A DNA stretch of 7,974 bases, taken from positions 1-7,974 of the forward strand of contig CALEJC010000078.1 in assembly GCA_937898205.1 (NCBI GenBank), in the 5' to 3' direction. This document shows positions 1 through 6,368 of the stretch, in pieces. The position numbers and the translations under genes are program-made. Source of the stretch: an uncultured Bacteroidales bacterium (GTDB lineage Bacteria; Bacteroidota; Bacteroidia; Bacteroidales; UBA932). A model generated the notes under the pieces. It was not told the DNA's origin, made no database searches, and worked only from the letters and a program-made list of their open reading frames with translations. Numbering within the stretch: position 1 is the stretch's first letter; each line of letters starts with the position of its first letter.

Positions 1-175
1 GAAAAGGACCAAGCACGAGCTCATCGCCGACAACACGATAAAAACCTGTCCACCAGAAACCAAAAGTCTGATGAAGCAGTGCAGAAAGGTTGGCCATTGC
101 TGCGATCCGGTCCTCACCCTGAATCAAGGAAATGGCCTGAGGTATAATAAATTGATAGAGTTGTTGTTTATCCAT
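1..175 (-). CDS. msrC: Free methionine-R-sulfoxide reductase (GAF-domain, fRMsr), N-terminal part
   Basis: The first 58 residues are present, starting at the ATG at 175-173 and running off the window edge at position 1. The segment reads as the conserved start of the GAF-type free methionine-R-sulfoxide reductases: an N-terminal helix, then GEDRIAAMANLSALLHQ, then W-W-T-G-F-Y-R and GDELVLGPF, which matches the family pattern WVGFY...ELVLGPFQG. Known members reduce free (not protein-bound) methionine-R-sulfoxide in the cytoplasm, using cysteines that lie further on and outside this window, so catalytic competence cannot be judged. The gene begins 11 bp after the stop of the LytTR regulator on the same strand, so the two are probably co-transcribed. 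No Shine-Dalgarno sequence is visible, as is usual in Bacteroidota. The family call is fairly sure; the symbol is by homology only. Confidence 0.85.
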   Translation of the reverse strand, partial: MDKQQLYQFIIPQAISLIQGEDRIAAMANLSALLHQTFGFWWTGFYRVVGDELVLGPF

Positions 176-186
176 GAGATCTCGGA

Positions 187-999
187 TTAAAGGATTTCTA
201 TGAGTTGCTCATAATAAAGCTTGCTCACAGGAACAGTGGCGCTGCTACCATTGAGTTCCGCACAGAAAGCACCATCTTTATTACGTCCAAGGACTGTGAC
301 CTTGGTAGGGTTGACATAGTAGGAGCGATGACAGCGGACAAGACCATAACGGGCTGCCACATTGTCAAGGCTCTTCATGGAGTTGCGAAGAAGGTATTCT
401 GTCTCAACTCCATTTTCCAGGTAATGTATCTTGATGTAGTTCAGTTCTGCGCTCACATAGAGAAGTGCAGAAGGAGCAACAGTGAGCTTTAATCTCTGGC
501 TGTAATCATAAAACTTGGCTAGCGACAGATCAGAAAAGCTATCCTTCTGGGCGAGGGCCTCATTGCGCTCAGCTATAACTCTGATGAGTATCAATATAAT
601 ATAAGGATAAATCACTACCGTCCCCACAAACTGCAGGCAGTAGGACACTGCCATAAAATATGGCAGCTCGTCTCCGAAAAAAAGAGTAGAATATAAGGCC
701 TCAAACATAGAGACCACCAGGATCTCACCAAGACACCACACTGAATACTGCCACCACACAAAGGCATTGTGTCTAAGCATAGCAGAAAGCACGAGACGGG
801 TGATGGTGATGGTTCCCAGCATTATACAGCTAAGCATCACAAGATGGAAAGCATAGTTGTTTCCTAGCACGTCGTCATAAAAGCCTTTTATATCAAAAGG
901 GTTATAGATGAGACAAAAGGTAAGGAAAAACACCGGAATGAGTACCACATAGAGCAGGTGGTAGGAAAATCTTGATGGAATATTGGCTTTTGTAATCAT
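187..999 (-). CDS. Membrane-anchored LytTR-family transcription regulator
   Basis: A 270-residue protein with two parts. Residues 1-141 hold about four hydrophobic membrane segments (roughly 14-33, 49-74, 81-105 and 116-141). After a short charged linker, residues about 168-268 form a LytTR DNA-binding domain, recognised by LLYVSAELNYIKIHY (179-193), the signature RCHRSYYVNP (222-231) and the ending TVPVSKLYYEQL (255-266). There is no receiver domain with a phosphorylatable aspartate, so this is not a classical response regulator; signals probably reach it through the membrane part or by direct protein contact. Such membrane-LytTR proteins are common in Bacteroidota and mostly uncharacterised. 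It precedes the fRMsr gene by 11 bp and is divergent from the thioesterase gene. A TAnnTTTG box and repeated motifs lie just upstream, consistent with autoregulation (inferred). Confidence 0.88.
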   Translation of the reverse strand: MITKANIPSRFSYHLLYVVLIPVFFLTFCLIYNPFDIKGFYDDVLGNNYAFHLVMLSCIMLGTITITRLVLSAMLRHNAFVWWQYSVWCLGEILVVSMFEALYSTLFFGDELPYFMAVSYCLQFVGTVVIYPYIILILIRVIAERNEALAQKDSFSDLSLAKFYDYSQRLKLTVAPSALLYVSAELNYIKIHYLENGVETEYLLRNSMKSLDNVAARYGLVRCHRSYYVNPTKVTVLGRNKDGAFCAELNGSSATVPVSKLYYEQLIEIL

Positions 1000-1018
1000 A
1001 ATTTTATCCCCAAAGCTA

Positions 1019-1055
1019 TTGGGACGAAAATTATTTCATCCCTTTTTCGTCCCAA
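1019..1055. repeat. 12-bp perfect inverted repeat, candidate operator
   Basis: TTGGGACGAAAA at 1019-1030 and its exact reverse complement TTTTCGTCCCAA at 1044-1055 are separated by 13 bp. The right arm overlaps the predicted -7 box and start site of the divergent LytTR gene, so most of that arm would not be transcribed from it. That favours a DNA-level operator over an RNA hairpin. The symmetry suits a dimeric regulator; the LytTR protein encoded next door is the obvious candidate, though this is inference. Confidence 0.6.
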
Positions 1056-1060
1056 ATATA
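1053..1060 (-). promoter_or_regulatory. Probable -7 box of the LytTR-fRMsr unit
   Basis: Read on the minus strand this is TATATTTG, an exact fit to the Bacteroidota -7 element TAnnTTTG. Transcription would begin near 1046-1049, giving a leader of about 47-50 nt before the ATG at 999. No clear -33 TTTG is found at the expected distance (around 1080), so the promoter may be weak or activator-dependent. The box overlaps the right arm of the inverted repeat 1019-1055. Confidence 0.5.
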
Positions 1061-1119
1061 GCGTTTTTATCAACAAAAACACAGTTTCATCACTAAAATA
1101 GCCAATAAAGTCTCATTTC

Positions 1120-1151
1120 TTTCATCCCAAACCTTGGAGGTAGTACCTTTG
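1120..1151 (+). promoter_or_regulatory. Promoter of the acyl-ACP thioesterase gene
   Basis: TACCTTTG at 1144-1151 is an exact Bacteroidota -7 box. TTTC at 1120-1123, 20 bp upstream, matches the -33 TTTG in three of four bases. The -7 box ends only 4 bp before the ATG at 1156, so the transcript should start at or within a few bases of the start codon. Confidence 0.7.
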
Positions 1152-1155
1152 CAAC

Positions 1156-1872
1156 ATGAAACAAGCAGCAAACACATATACATACATTGTCAACCCTGAG
1201 ACTATAGACCTCAACGGTTGCATGACCGTGCCTTCGCTCTGCGAGCACGCCATCAATGCCATAGGACAAAACATCCGCATCGAGGGCTACGGGATAGACG
1301 TCATGCAGAGAGAACGCAGGACTTGGGTTCTGCTCAGATCGGCATTTGAAATCGACACAAGACCTAAGTTATATGATCGATTCTGCATCACCGTATGGCC
1401 GGTACCGGGCAACGGCATCACATACAACAGATGCATCAGCGTTACAGACATGGACGGCAACGAGCTAGGAAGAGGCACTACAGAGTGGTGCATAATCGAT
1501 ATAGCGTCAAGACGTCCGATCTTTCCGGAGCTTAACCTTGGAGGCATAGAGAAAAGCATCCCATGCCGCAGTCCTCGACGCATCAGAGAATTTACTCCAG
1601 AAACCACAGACAGCCGAAAGATCGTATATAGCGACTGTGATTTCAACGGGCACCTTAGCAACATCAGGTATGTGGACATGCTCTATGATATGCTTCCTGA
1701 AAACATAGTTGAGTCATGCAGCCCTGTCCGACTTGACATCAACTATCGCCACGAGGTGCGTCTGGGCGAAAAAATGTCCATCGGTCTGAAAAACAACAGC
1801 GACAACGAGTTTCTCTTTATAGCTCGCAACAACGAGCAAACCCTCTGTAGCGCAAGTCTACAGAGGGCTTAA
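1156..1872 (+). CDS. Acyl-ACP thioesterase (FatA/FatB-like, double hotdog)
   Basis: A 238-residue cytoplasmic enzyme expected to hydrolyse acyl-acyl carrier protein and release free fatty acid. The length fits bacterial acyl-ACP thioesterases made of two hotdog domains. The first domain (about 5-125) contains GYGIDVMQRERRTWVLLRS (44-62), typical of the family. The second (about 150-238) carries the catalytic-region motif YSDCDFNGHLSNIRYVDML (158-176), with Asp162, Asn164 and His166 in the places used by FatA/FatB relatives. The start at 1156 is preferred because the residues after it (YTYIVNPETIDLNG) align with the conserved beginning of the family; the next Met is residue 23. The gene is divergent from the LytTR regulator and convergent with the GH2 gene. 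Its last ten codons form a perfect hairpin (1841-1867). Confidence 0.85.
   Translation: MKQAANTYTYIVNPETIDLNGCMTVPSLCEHAINAIGQNIRIEGYGIDVMQRERRTWVLLRSAFEIDTRPKLYDRFCITVWPVPGNGITYNRCISVTDMDGNELGRGTTEWCIIDIASRRPIFPELNLGGIEKSIPCRSPRRIREFTPETTDSRKIVYSDCDFNGHLSNIRYVDMLYDMLPENIVESCSPVRLDINYRHEVRLGEKMSIGLKNNSDNEFLFIARNNEQTLCSASLQRA
1841..1867. terminator. Hairpin inside the thioesterase 3' end, probable shared terminator
   Basis: CCCTCTGTAG (1841-1850) and CTACAGAGGG (1858-1867) form a perfect 10-bp stem with a 7-nt loop. It lies within the coding sequence and ends 3 bp before the stop codon at 1870-1872. On the plus strand it is followed by CTTAATCTCTCTTTCT, a T-rich but interrupted tract. On the minus strand it lies 28 bp past the GH2 stop and is followed by TTT. 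Neither T tract is ideal, so efficiency is uncertain, but it is the only stem between the convergent genes that I can see. Confidence 0.55.
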
Positions 1873-1894
1873 TCTCTCTTTCTGTCCCGCAGAG

Positions 1895-4609
1895 CTATTC
1901 GCTTGCGTGTCTTGGGACAAATATCTTGCTGAAATCCAGCTTATGGAACATTCCGTCGAGCTGATCCGGAGTCATTACTCCGGAAGGATTAAACTCAGGA
2001 GAGTTCATATAGTCAAGGAGACTTGAGAGCATCTGACGGGTCTCAGGTCGTCCCATCGCCTGTGGCGAAAGCAGATCCATTGTACTGAAGATAAGTCTTC
2101 CGCTCTCACACTGACATTCAAAGATATATGAGAGGCGACGATTCATGGTGAAATTATCTACGGCCTCAACGATACTCTCCACCTGAGGATAGTTGTCAAG
2201 ACTCACCGCGCGAGAGTTCTTTGTGAGGTTCCACCACTGCCAGTTGCTATGACTCTCTGTAGGGAAGCTTGCAAGTCCCGGGTGTTCAGGATCGCAGAGC
2301 ACACCCATCGTACCCGCCTCAAATGGGAAGAACACAGGGCTCCAGAACACAGGCACAAACTTACCTTTCTCTCCTGTGATTGTCCAAGGGGTAGGGCTCA
2401 GAAGGACAGTTCCGCCCTGCTGAAGCACAGGCATGGCCTCTGCAAGTGTGCTTGCAAGCACCACTTCTCCCTGGTCAAAATTATCACCAGCAGGATATAC
2501 CCACACATCCCAGCTATTGCTCCATTTATCAAGAGCCACTGTGAGCTTGAGCTGCACAGGCTCCTGGATCGTGCTCAGATCGGCCTCAATCTTTGTTTCA
2601 AGACGAGTGTTGCCACCTGTAGGCACATGCACCGCAACTGTGCCGGAAGCCACTGACACTTCTTCAGAAGCGAGCTTCCAGCTCACATTGCCTGTAATAT
2701 CCTTTGACCAGAAGTTTGCAATCTCAATCTCAGCTACAAACGTCTCATCGGTAGTCCACCAAGGCTTCTCAAAGAGTGCAAGCGGAGTCACAGGAGAGCA
2801 AGCCTGACGGAACCACTCTTCTGTCACGAGACCCTTATTGTCCCAGAACGCATCCACAAGACCTACAAGCGCTGTACTTTGTCCGCTGAAGTCCTGAAGA
2901 CCAAGAAGCTGGAATCCGGCAAGAGACTTGGTCCTCAATGCTCTCTCCACTTCTTCCTTATATAGAAGAGCCGAGAGCTTTCCAGACGCCATTGTATACT
3001 CCTCTGCCCTGTCAAGAAGACCCTTCTTCTCAAGCTCAGCCTTGACACCCAAGAAGTTGAGAGGGATGAGGGTACCTGTATACTTCTCAATCTCCTTCAT
3101 GCTTGGGTACACACAATACTGACCGATCTCGTGTGAGATGAGAGGCACATCGACGCCACGGGCTGTGGCATCAAAATTACTATAGAAGTTAGGAGAGCGC
3201 GAGTCGATATAATCCTGTCCGCGGATCTGACCGAGCACTGTGCGAGAAGCAACCATAAACTCATCCTCCGGCTCAGCCTTGCCCTTATGTCCAAAGCCCA
3301 TTGTATAGCTGCAGTTGGTGTAGAGGTGACGAGGGTCGGCCTTCTTCATATCGCTCATCAGCTCATTGAGGAACTCATAACCATTGTCCAGCTCGTTGCC
3401 ACACGCCAGCATGCAGAATGAAGGGTGATTGCCGTAGGCCTTGAGGATGCGCTCAGCTTCTGCGCGCATAAATTCGTCCACCTCCTTACCACGGCCGTGC
3501 GCCCAGACAGGCAGCTCGACCTGAAGGTAGATGCCCAAACGGTCCGCCACACGGAATGCGGCATCCGGCGGACACCAAGAGTGGAAGCGCACATGATTAA
3601 GTCCCCACTCCTGACACACGCGGAACTCCTTCTCCCAACCGGCTTCATCAAGAGGCGGTGTGCCGGAAAGCGGATAGATGCAGCAGTTAAGCGCGCCGCG
3701 AAGGAATGTGCGTCTGCCGTTGACAGCAAAATGATCGCCGTCGGCCTTAAAAGAGCGAAGTCCAAATTGCACCTCCCTGCTTGTGCCTTCGCACTGCAGC
3801 TTGAGTGTGTGAAGCTTCGGCGAGAATTCGTCCCAAAGGGCGGCATTGCTGCCTAGAGCGATAGTCTGCTCAACGGTGGTCACGTCTCCGTCGAGAGGCA
3901 CATCGCTGTTGACGTGAAGCGAACCCACGCCATAGCGAAGCTTGACCTGAGTGAGTTCCGGGTTATGGCGCACCAGCTTAGTGACGACTCTTGCACTGCG
4001 GCTATCCACATCCGGATAGACCTCGACCTGAGCTATTTCCACATCATTGTGGGCGGTAAGGCTCAGCTCTCCGAGCACACCGTTCCAGATGACCTGGGTG
4101 TCATTGGTATAGGCGTGGGCAAGCTCTCGCCATGAAATATCATATCTCTTGCGATTGTCTATACGAAGCATAATTTCGTGAGTGCCGGCGCTCAGGCCCT
4201 GCGGGATCTCGTAAGTATGAGCTGTGGTAAGGCTCTCTTCCGCTCCGTCGAGCTGCACTCCGTCAATCCATACGCTGCTCTGCCAGATCACGCGCTCAAG
4301 AGTAAGAGTGAGAGGCTTGCCTTCCATTGACGCAGGCACCTCAAAGTTGCGCTTATAAAAAGCAGCGCCAAGAAACGAATGTTTACGGGTGAGTCTGTTG
4401 ACCTGAGGAGAAGTAAGAGCCGGTTCAAGAGTGTTGGGCTCTCCCAATCCTGCAGCATCGGTAGTGCCAGGCAGCGTGATTGCGTCAAAGGTCTGAAGAC
4501 TATCAAGGCTCACCTGCCAGCTACCACTCAAATCAATCTTATTGTCTTGCTTTGTACACGATGCCAAGACGCAAATAAGAGCAGTAATTAACGGGAAAAA
4601 CTTACGCAT
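1895..4609 (-). CDS. Glycoside hydrolase family 2 lipoprotein
   Basis: A 904-residue exported enzyme. The start MRKFFPLITALICVLASC is a lipoprotein signal with Cys18 as the lipidated residue. Domain order: a sugar-binding jelly-roll (about 26-190, with LSGSW, ITLPGTTD and FYKRNFEVP), an immunoglobulin-like domain (about 190-290), then the TIM barrel (about 295-605). The barrel shows RGALNCCIYPLSGTPP, GLNHVRFHSWCPP (336-348), NHPSF...GNEL with the likely acid/base Glu406, and LISHEIGQY with the likely nucleophile Glu494. Both catalytic glutamates are intact. Residues about 606-904 are a tryptophan-rich C-terminal extension with beta-sandwich character that I do not recognise. GH2 enzymes include beta-galactosidases, beta-glucuronidases and others; the substrate cannot be assigned from sequence alone. 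It stands alone between convergent and divergent neighbours, with no SusC/D genes nearby. Confidence 0.88.
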   Translation of the reverse strand: MRKFFPLITALICVLASCTKQDNKIDLSGSWQVSLDSLQTFDAITLPGTTDAAGLGEPNTLEPALTSPQVNRLTRKHSFLGAAFYKRNFEVPASMEGKPLTLTLERVIWQSSVWIDGVQLDGAEESLTTAHTYEIPQGLSAGTHEIMLRIDNRKRYDISWRELAHAYTNDTQVIWNGVLGELSLTAHNDVEIAQVEVYPDVDSRSARVVTKLVRHNPELTQVKLRYGVGSLHVNSDVPLDGDVTTVEQTIALGSNAALWDEFSPKLHTLKLQCEGTSREVQFGLRSFKADGDHFAVNGRRTFLRGALNCCIYPLSGTPPLDEAGWEKEFRVCQEWGLNHVRFHSWCPPDAAFRVADRLGIYLQVELPVWAHGRGKEVDEFMRAEAERILKAYGNHPSFCMLACGNELDNGYEFLNELMSDMKKADPRHLYTNCSYTMGFGHKGKAEPEDEFMVASRTVLGQIRGQDYIDSRSPNFYSNFDATARGVDVPLISHEIGQYCVYPSMKEIEKYTGTLIPLNFLGVKAELEKKGLLDRAEEYTMASGKLSALLYKEEVERALRTKSLAGFQLLGLQDFSGQSTALVGLVDAFWDNKGLVTEEWFRQACSPVTPLALFEKPWWTTDETFVAEIEIANFWSKDITGNVSWKLASEEVSVASGTVAVHVPTGGNTRLETKIEADLSTIQEPVQLKLTVALDKWSNSWDVWVYPAGDNFDQGEVVLASTLAEAMPVLQQGGTVLLSPTPWTITGEKGKFVPVFWSPVFFPFEAGTMGVLCDPEHPGLASFPTESHSNWQWWNLTKNSRAVSLDNYPQVESIVEAVDNFTMNRRLSYIFECQCESGRLIFSTMDLLSPQAMGRPETRQMLSSLLDYMNSPEFNPSGVMTPDQLDGMFHKLDFSKIFVPRHASE

Positions 4610-4632
4610 AATGGTTATAGTTGGTTATTATC

Positions 4633-4640
4633 CAAAGATA
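4633..4640 (-). promoter_or_regulatory. Probable -7 box of the GH2 gene
   Basis: On the minus strand this reads TATCTTTG, an exact TAnnTTTG. It predicts a start near 4628 and a leader of about 20 nt to the ATG at 4609. No convincing -33 TTG element is present in the AT-rich sequence upstream, so strength is unknown. The leader shows no Shine-Dalgarno sequence. Confidence 0.5.
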
Positions 4641-4697
4641 GGTATTTTGCACTATATAATTGAATATTTACGATAAATAAAAATATTTTAGAAAAAA

Positions 4698-4729
4698 TTT
4701 GGAAATTATAGAGAAAACTGATACCTTTG
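4698..4729 (+). promoter_or_regulatory. Promoter of the tRNA-Lys pair
   Basis: TTTG at 4698-4701, a 20-bp spacer, and TACCTTTG at 4722-4729 match the full Bacteroidota consensus TTTG-N20-TAnnTTTG with no mismatch. This is the best promoter in the window, as expected for a stable RNA. The predicted start near 4735 leaves roughly 11 nt of leader before the first tRNA. Confidence 0.85.
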
Positions 4730-4745
4730 CAATCCCAAAACGGAG

Positions 4746-4818
4746 GACTCGTTAGCTCAGTTGGTAGAGCATCACACTTTTAATGTGGGGGTCTCGGGTT
4801 CGAGCCCCGAACGGGTCA
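4746..4818 (+). tRNA. tRNA-Lys (anticodon TTT)
   Basis: A 73-nt cloverleaf. Acceptor arms GACTCGT and ACGGGTC pair over seven positions with one G-T; the D arm is GCTC/GAGC; the anticodon stem TCACA/TGTGG carries the loop CTTTTAA with anticodon TTT at 4779-4781; the variable region is GGGTC; the T arm is TCGGG/CCCGA around TTCGAGC. The discriminator base is A at 4818. The CCA end is not encoded (CAA follows) and must be added enzymatically. It is the first gene of a two-tRNA transcript. Confidence 0.96.
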
Positions 4819-4830
4819 CAATAGTTCTTT

Positions 4831-4903
4831 GCTTCCTTAGCTCAGTTGGTAGAGCACCTGACTCTTAATCAGGGTGTCTAGGGTTCGAGTCCCTAAGGGA
4901 GCA
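4831..4903 (+). tRNA. tRNA-Lys (anticodon CTT)
   Basis: A 73-nt cloverleaf, 12 bp after the first. Acceptor arms GCTTCCT and AGGGAGC pair with one T-G; the D arm is identical to that of its neighbour; the anticodon stem CCTGA/TCAGG carries the loop CTCTTAA with anticodon CTT at 4864-4866; the T arm is TAGGG/CCCTA around TTCGAGT. The discriminator is A at 4903, again without an encoded CCA. Together the pair reads both lysine codons, AAA and AAG. Confidence 0.96.
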
Positions 4904-4908
4904 CAAAT

Positions 4909-4933
4909 GGCGGTTTTTCAACCGCCTTTTTTT
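4909..4933 (+). terminator. Intrinsic terminator of the tRNA-Lys unit
   Basis: GGCGGTT (4909-4915), loop TTTC, AACCGCC (4920-4926), then seven T bases (4927-4933). The stem begins 6 bp after the second tRNA, so the tRNA unit is closed and the downstream lipoprotein gene needs its own promoter or read-through. Confidence 0.92.
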
Positions 4934-5074
4934 ATTTATACACCCGTTTTGCCCCCATCGGTCTCACAAAACCACCTCCCGTGTGCGTGGGAGACAGCGA
5001 AAAGAGCATTATATCTGCAACGAAGTATCGCCTACTTTCATCTATATGCCAGATTAACCAATATGTCCTACACA

Positions 5075-5698
5075 ATGAAACGAATCTTAATATTTTTATC
5101 TGCCATCATGTGCCTATGCGGATGCGAAGCAAAATATACTGAATTTTGGAGTGAGGCCTCATATGCAACTATTGATGCAATTACAGGAACATATTCTTTG
5201 TGTTCAGGCACATGGGACTCAGAAATAGATTTATCCGGAGAAGGTTTTGCAAGCGATAATATTCTTAATCAGCTAGAGATATATGGATGGACAGGAATAC
5301 AGACCATCAAATATGAAGAAGACTCGGAGCAAATCACTGTATTCAACCAGTCTTTGGTCAGTATTCCCCAAAAGCCCGAACATTTGACACAAATCAATCT
5401 GTATGTGCCATATCCTGAATATGGTAAAGACCAGAATGAGGAGACAGTACAAAAGTCCGGACGATGCAATATCTCTATTGATCCTTTTCAGTTTCATTAT
5501 AAAGTCAATTCCAAAGGAGATATCGAGATATTCAACACGCATGACCGCAAGATGTGTGGCTACGGCGGCTCTCTGAAAAACGTAAACATCCGTTTTGAGG
5601 GTGAGTATCTTCACTTCAAGGCAGAGACTTCTTTCTATGACTGGACAACATCGTCATGGCAGGACGGAACAATGAACTTAACATACAGACACAATTAA
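5075..5698 (+). CDS. Hypothetical lipoprotein of unknown function
   Basis: I do not recognise this 207-residue protein. The start at 5075 gives MKRILIFLSAIMCLCGC, a short lipoprotein signal with Cys17 as the modified residue; an in-frame ATG at 5063 would only add four residues. The reading frame is open back into the tRNA, but that part is not credible protein. The mature part is rich in aromatic residues and alternating polar/hydrophobic stretches (for example IDLSGEGFASDNILNQL and INLYVPYPEYG), suggesting a beta-rich fold, and it contains no known catalytic motif. The outer-membrane beta-barrel gene follows after 11 bp, so both are probably one operon and may work together at the outer membrane. 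The 141 bp between the tRNA terminator and this gene shows no good promoter; TATATCTG at 5010-5017 is a one-mismatch -7 candidate. Confidence 0.75.
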   Translation: MKRILIFLSAIMCLCGCEAKYTEFWSEASYATIDAITGTYSLCSGTWDSEIDLSGEGFASDNILNQLEIYGWTGIQTIKYEEDSEQITVFNQSLVSIPQKPEHLTQINLYVPYPEYGKDQNEETVQKSGRCNISIDPFQFHYKVNSKGDIEIFNTHDRKMCGYGGSLKNVNIRFEGEYLHFKAETSFYDWTTSSWQDGTMNLTYRHN

Positions 5699-5709
5699 AT
5701 CTTATAGAT

Positions 5710-6291
5710 ATGAAATCATTTTTTAAGAGACTTTTTGTAATCTCATTTCTAATGACACTTTCATACGCCGCATCTGCGCAGTGGTATGTAGGAGGCTCGA
5801 TCGGCGGTAGTTATTCTAATTTAGAAAGTACAAACACAACAGCCTGGGCTATCAGCATAAGCCCTGAGGCCGGATATATCATCAATGAGAATTGGGCCGT
5901 CGGAGGACAAATCTCTTATGGCAAAGCTGTAACAAAGGTTGAAAGCCAGCACCTTAACAAGACTGAAGTTGATGTAGACCTTTTCTGCGTTAACCCATAT
6001 GCGATATACGCGCCAATCAAGTTTAATAACTTTGCCATCTGCGCTGAGATGGGAGTCATGTTTGCACCAGAGCAGTCAGGCGTGGATTTCGCGACTTTCG
6101 GTGCCTACATCACCCCACTTCTGACATACAGCATCAACGATCATATCATCTTGAAGACAGAACTTGACTTTGCCGAACTTTCCGTTTCCGGAACTACAAA
6201 TGGCACAATCAGTGTCGGTGCGTCAGTAGGCGGAGACAACATTATCGATTTTGATGAAGACTTGTCAATCGGATTTATCTACAGATTCTAA
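5710..6291 (+). CDS. Small outer-membrane beta-barrel protein
   Basis: A 193-residue protein with a standard signal peptide (MKSFFKRLFVISFLMTLSYAASA, cleavage before Gln24). The mature 170 residues alternate hydrophobic and polar positions in strands such as WYVGGSIGGSYSNL, WAISISPEAGYII and WAVGGQISYGKAV, and the chain ends in SIGFIYRF, with the terminal Phe expected of a substrate of the BAM assembly machine. Size fits an eight-strand barrel like the OmpA/OmpX or OMP_b-brl group. These proteins are structural, adhesive or of unknown role; no specific function can be read. The start at 5710 was chosen over upstream in-frame codons because it gives a proper signal peptide and lies 11 bp past the preceding stop. 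A strong terminator follows about 30 bp after the stop. Confidence 0.82.
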   Translation: MKSFFKRLFVISFLMTLSYAASAQWYVGGSIGGSYSNLESTNTTAWAISISPEAGYIINENWAVGGQISYGKAVTKVESQHLNKTEVDVDLFCVNPYAIYAPIKFNNFAICAEMGVMFAPEQSGVDFATFGAYITPLLTYSINDHIILKTELDFAELSVSGTTNGTISVGASVGGDNIIDFDEDLSIGFIYRF

Positions 6292-6320
6292 ATAGCTTAA
6301 ACAAGACTTCACCACGGAGT

Positions 6321-6358
6321 ACAAAAAAGCCTCAGAGGAAACTCTGAGGCTTTTTTGT
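6321..6358. terminator. Bidirectional intrinsic terminator between convergent genes
   Basis: Bases 6321-6337 and 6342-6358 are exact reverse complements: a 17-bp stem with a GAAA loop (6338-6341). The GC core GCCTCAGAG/CTCTGAGGC is flanked by six A bases on one side and six T bases on the other, so it works as a terminator in both directions. It starts 29 bp after the barrel gene stop and lies 10 bp beyond the stop of the opposing propeller gene. Confidence 0.95.
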
Positions 6359-6368
6359 ATCGGCTATG

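Larger units (their letters stand above)
1002..1128. promoter_or_regulatory. Cluster of six TTTCRTCCC-like sites in the divergent control region
   Basis: Exact TTTCRTCCC copies occur at 1034-1042 and 1045-1053 (11 bp apart, one helical turn), at 1120-1128, and in reverse orientation at 1021-1029. Two 8-of-9 copies occur at 1002-1010 (TTTTATCCC) and 1085-1093 (TTTCATCAC). The last exact copy covers the -33 position of the thioesterase promoter, and the copy at 1045-1053 touches the -7 box of the LytTR promoter. The motif is not the textbook LytTR consensus, so the binding protein is not proven. Confidence 0.5.

Noticed and set aside
3358..3856. Long open frames on both strands within the GH2 gene
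   Set aside because: They are shadow frames of the GH2 coding sequence, with no recognisable domain and no promoter or spacing of their own.
4874..5074. In-frame upstream extension of the lipoprotein gene beginning inside tRNA-Lys(CTT)
   Set aside because: It would run through the tRNA and its terminator and would bury the lipoprotein signal 67 residues inside the protein; the start at 5075 gives a normal signal.
4904..5074. Possible integration site (att) next to the tRNA genes
   Set aside because: No second copy of the tRNA 3' end, no integrase and no compositional island boundary is visible within the window.
5656..5709. Extended start for the beta-barrel protein overlapping the lipoprotein gene
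   Set aside because: The added 18 residues precede a complete signal peptide that begins at 5710, so the later start is correct.
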